Of a stretch of 64,000 nt of DNA, positions 61,142 through 64,000 are shown piece after piece. Location: the NCBI GenBank assembly GCA_021613375.1, contig CM038703.1, positions 21,626,194 through 21,690,193 of the forward strand, in the 5' to 3' direction. Position 1 is the first letter of the stretch, and each line of letters starts with the position of its first letter. The notes below the pieces were generated by a model. It saw only the letters and a program-made list of their open reading frames with translations, had not been told where the DNA came from and did not search any database. A program made the position numbers and the translations under genes. Source of the DNA: Megaleporinus macrocephalus. Taxonomy: Eukaryota; Chordata; Actinopteri; Characiformes; Anostomidae.

Positions 61142-61215
<74 letters not shown>
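61142..61215. repeat. (AT)n microsatellite
   Basis: About 37 AT units. Short frames across it on both strands read as Tyr-Ile runs and are not genes. Confidence 0.98.
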
Positions 61216-61217
<2 letters not shown>

Positions 61218-61804
61218 TCTTCACAGGTCACAGGTCTTGGGGGTCCTAAGTGGTCAGACATCTTCTATTATCCATCAGCAATATCAAAGAATACACAAAT
61301 GAACTACACTACTGTCCCAAACCTACTGTCTTAGGCACATAAGCTCATTGTTTAAACCCTTCATCTTGCCATAACTGTATTCTTACCAGTAATCCCATAA
61401 TCCCATATATCATTAGAACAGATGTAAATACAGTACAGCATGAATACAGTACAAAGTAGCATAAATACCTTTTGAAAGAAGTAGATAATATTTTAATAAC
61501 AATTAATTCCAGATTTAAAAACCAATGGTGAAGTTTAACATTAGCTTTACACCTTAAAACTGTATTACTCTTACAGTGAGAGAGACGATTCAAGTGTCTT
61601 TGTGTAGTTTCAGGAGTTGATTGTATCGTAAACTAGAGTAAGATGCCACCTCCACACCTATAAACTATTACATGATTACTTTGACTCACATTAAAACTGA
61701 AGTGTGTTTTTTCCTTTATCTGTATAGTTATCGTTTTGGAGAGACAGGGTGCGATTCCAACTGCTGAAATACGAGCATGAAGTTTGCTGAATAACATAAG
61801 AACT

Positions 61805-62085
61805 TTAGTTGAACCAGGTTCCTTTGGTCAGACGAAGTAAATGCTTTGTGGCTACAAGAAACAGGGATGTGTTTGTAAGAATAGTCTGATCTCCACTGTA
61901 AGGTTTGATGTTGGATCTATGATGTTGTGTAAATGTTTGTATGTTAAAGCCCTGGGAAGATTGTTTTATACCTGGCATGAGACACCAGGAGATCATATAC
62001 TAAAATCATATAGTTTAACTTTTTAGCAGGACAGCAATCCAAGGCACACATCCAAAGTAGCTGACTTAAGAATAAAGTTTTTCTA
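61805..62085 (+). mobile_element. Tc1 transposase fossil, central part
   Basis: TTCCTTTGGTCAGACGAAGT encodes FLWSDE, the first catalytic aspartate motif. GTTAAAGCCCTGGGAAGA matches the linker after the glycine-rich box. AGCAGGACAGCAATCCAAGG continues to CACACATCCAAA and encodes a QQDSNPRHTSK-like second motif (normally QQDNDPKHTSK). The spacing is roughly that of a normal gene, but frameshifts and stops separate the motifs. No terminal repeats were found. It belongs to a different family from the intact element at 46392. Confidence 0.7.
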
Positions 62086-62486
62086 GAATCTTAGTCCCCT
62101 ATCTTAACTGTTACACTTCTATAACCATATGTGATGCATAAGACAGTCCATAGGGGATCTGCGACCAGAGATTTTGAGAAATGGTTTTAGATCGCTTCGT
62201 GTGTCTTCTTATACCTCATTCAGCATTATAACAACACACTAAATGGAATGTTCAGATGAAGATTTAAAGATTCTATGACAACCAAACTGTCTGTGGTCCC
62301 ATTTAACACATTGGAAGGTATATCATTTCATCTTAGTGTATAGCACAATATAGCGCAAGTATATAAAAACATGTATGATTGTGGTGGATAAGATATTAAG
62401 GAAGCGTACTGTAGCTTCTGGGTATACTATTTTTTCGCAACTTCCATATTCGAGCCACTTAAAATCTCATGTTTATTCTGTTTCAG

Positions 62487-62559
62487 AGTCACCATGAACT
62501 AGTGAGCTTGAGTGCACTATCAACAGACAGGATCTCCTTCTGTGCTACTTCAGTGGCAG
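62487..62559 (+). CDS. Candidate internal coding exon A, unrecognised
   Basis: The acceptor-like TTTATTCTGTTTCAG ends at 62486 and a near-consensus donor, GCAG|GTAAGAG, begins its intron at 62560. Of the three frames only one is open: 24 codons reading SHHELVSLSALSTDR, then ISFCATSVA, plus one leftover base. The other frames hit stops within five codons. The leftover G joins the first two bases of candidate exon B (CT) to make a complete Ala codon, so the two are phase-compatible. There is no initiator, so at least one upstream coding exon would be needed. I do not recognise the protein. A 73-bp open segment can arise by chance, hence the modest confidence. Confidence 0.4.
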
Positions 62560-63723
62560 GTAAGAGTTCCCTCTGTCTTTATAAGTAGACTGTGGTAAAA
62601 TGGTAAAAAGGCAGAGGAGCAGAATGTTTTGTGTCTGTTTTTTGCATCTCTACAATATTACATTATGTTGGGATGTATCAGAAGTAATGAACTCTCCCTT
62701 AAAATATTTTCCAGTTCTAACAGAAATACCAGACCTCCAAAGAGATGATTGTAAAAGCGCTCCTAGTCAGTGTACCAACAATGACATGCACTGAATATTA
62801 GGCTGCAGAATGCAGAATATGATACTACCTTTCAAATACAGAAGCATTCTGATAGTAATTCACTCCACTAGAGGGCTGCCACGCCATCTGCTGGTCTTCA
62901 TCACACACTTTCCACCTTGTTGTTTAAGAAACTGTTATAAGATTTAAAGGTTTTAAGACAGTTTCAGGACTAATAGGTGGACAGGATGCTGCCTTTCTAG
63001 TAAGTAAACTTTTTGATACTGCAGTGTGCTATAAGTAGCCTCTTCTGCTGTCCAGCAGCATTTTTGTCTGCATTTTTTAATGTAAAGCTAAATCCTCCCA
63101 CACCACTACACTGTGTGTGAACCCTTCTGCTAACTCTGCCACTTTTAGGCAGCTGTGGGCTGCGAAACTTCAAAGGGCTGTGGCCCACAGGGATCTGCCC
63201 CTGGTTTTCCCACCATCCAGCCTGCGAAGCACCAGGCCCCAGAGAGAGGTTAATGATGTCGAGAAGTAGGTGGTTGTTATTAGGGATATCCCTGCGTGAA
63301 AAAATAACAGCCCAATTTTATTCAGCTGTATTCAGTTACTCGGTTTTCCTTTAGGAAAATGAGTCAAAATAAATGTACCGTCAGTCGTTTTTCTTTGTTT
63401 GCATCTGAGGTAGGATCACTGGCATCTATTTAAGTAAAGAAGGTGCTTTAGTTGTGAGATTTAGAAAACTCCATTTAAAAGTGATATATATATATTTATA
63501 TATAATGCATAAGGCTGAATGAAGGGTGTGCTTTGTAATCTCTTGCATCAGTCCAATCCATCATCCAAATCCCAATCTTGCTAGTTCCTGCAATGAAAAG
63601 GAGACTCAGAGAGAGATTATCTTTGAGGTATTTAGTGTGCTACCAAGGCAGATATATATCTTGGTCAGAGCCATGGATAAGCACAGTTACGGTTGTGCCA
63701 AGGTCTAGTCGCTCTGTCTTTAG
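62560..63723 (+). other. Candidate intron between exons A and B
   Basis: 1164 bp that starts GTAAGAG and ends TCTGTCTTTAG, the expected intron boundaries if the neighbouring exon calls are right. It contains a short (TA)-rich tract near 63485-63505 and no recognised repeat family. Confidence 0.35.
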
Positions 63724-63865
63724 CTTGGCAAGAAAGAGTCAGCTGGCCAAATGAAGCATTAATTCTGACAGGAACAAACTACACCCATCGGTCCAACTCC
63801 CACTGGCAAGTCCACCTCATCCTGTCAGAAGCCCTCTTTGATTTCCACACTTTTAATTCATCAAG
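63724..63865 (+). CDS. Candidate internal coding exon B, unrecognised
   Basis: The pyrimidine-rich acceptor TCGCTCTGTCTTTAG ends at 63723, and a strong donor CAAG|GTGAGA begins at 63866. The 142 bp are open in the frame that fits exon A, giving 46 codons beginning WQERVSWPNEAL, with TNYTHRSNSHWQ in the middle and ILSEALFDFHTF near the end, then two leftover bases. The alternation of hydrophobic and polar residues looks like folded protein. There is no repeat family resemblance. The product is not recognised. If real, it continues past the right edge of the window. Chance remains a serious alternative for a segment this short. Confidence 0.42.
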
Positions 63866-64000
63866 GTGAGAAGCAGCTTCTGTTTTAGAGCAGATGCCAA
63901 GCTAAATGTATTGCTCATCTGATTTCAGTTACACCATAAGCCTAGGTGGCCAGAAGAGGCCATCTTCAATTGCACCATGTGGGTAGAAATACAGACTGGG

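Noticed and set aside
63582..63628. Possible exon between candidate exons A and B
   Set aside because: The acceptor is weak, and inserting it would break the phase that joins A directly to B.

Overview
This window looks like vertebrate nuclear DNA, almost certainly from a ray-finned fish. It is A+T-rich and has no bacterial-style gene packing. It is littered with Tc1/mariner-type transposons, LINE tails, tRNA-type SINE pieces and short fold-back repeats of kinds I know from teleosts. Several families (the CACCACAGAGCAGGT fold-back repeat, the GGTTAGGTGCC short repeat) are ones I associate with otophysan fishes such as characins and catfishes. That placement is recollection and inference. No host gene can be named.

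Layout: 1-20.1 kb is non-coding DNA with scattered fossil repeats. It holds one weak candidate terminal exon (4736-4863), a decayed Tc1 copy (12257-13195) and a Tc1 transposase fragment (17590-17990). A 4.8-kb array of 12-13 bp units fills 20151-24961. From 25 to 35.7 kb the DNA is dominated by old transposons: a 2.55-kb Tc1 fossil with other repeats inside it (27157-29709), a mosaic of Tc1 remnants (31131-31905) and the 3' end of a LINE (34800-35745). From 35.7 to 44.3 kb I see mostly unassigned DNA and dispersed repeats.

The only clearly intact protein-coding gene is a Tc1-like transposase of 337 residues (46610-47623, minus strand). It sits in a 1607-bp element (46392-47998) with terminal repeats identical over 42 bp, doubled IR/DR binding sites and a TA duplication. 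The element is inserted into an older repeat, and a second copy of that repeat at 51.9 kb shows what the empty site looked like.

Host-gene evidence is indirect. At 44.3-44.5 kb there is a promoter-like stretch ending in a good splice donor. At 62487-62559 and 63724-63865 two short open segments have strong splice signals and compatible reading phase. Together they could be part of one plus-strand gene running off the right edge, but I do not recognise the protein. I found no tRNA or rRNA gene, no CRISPR array and no convincing new biological system. The points most worth checking are the young Tc1 element, the large satellite array and the candidate exon pair.
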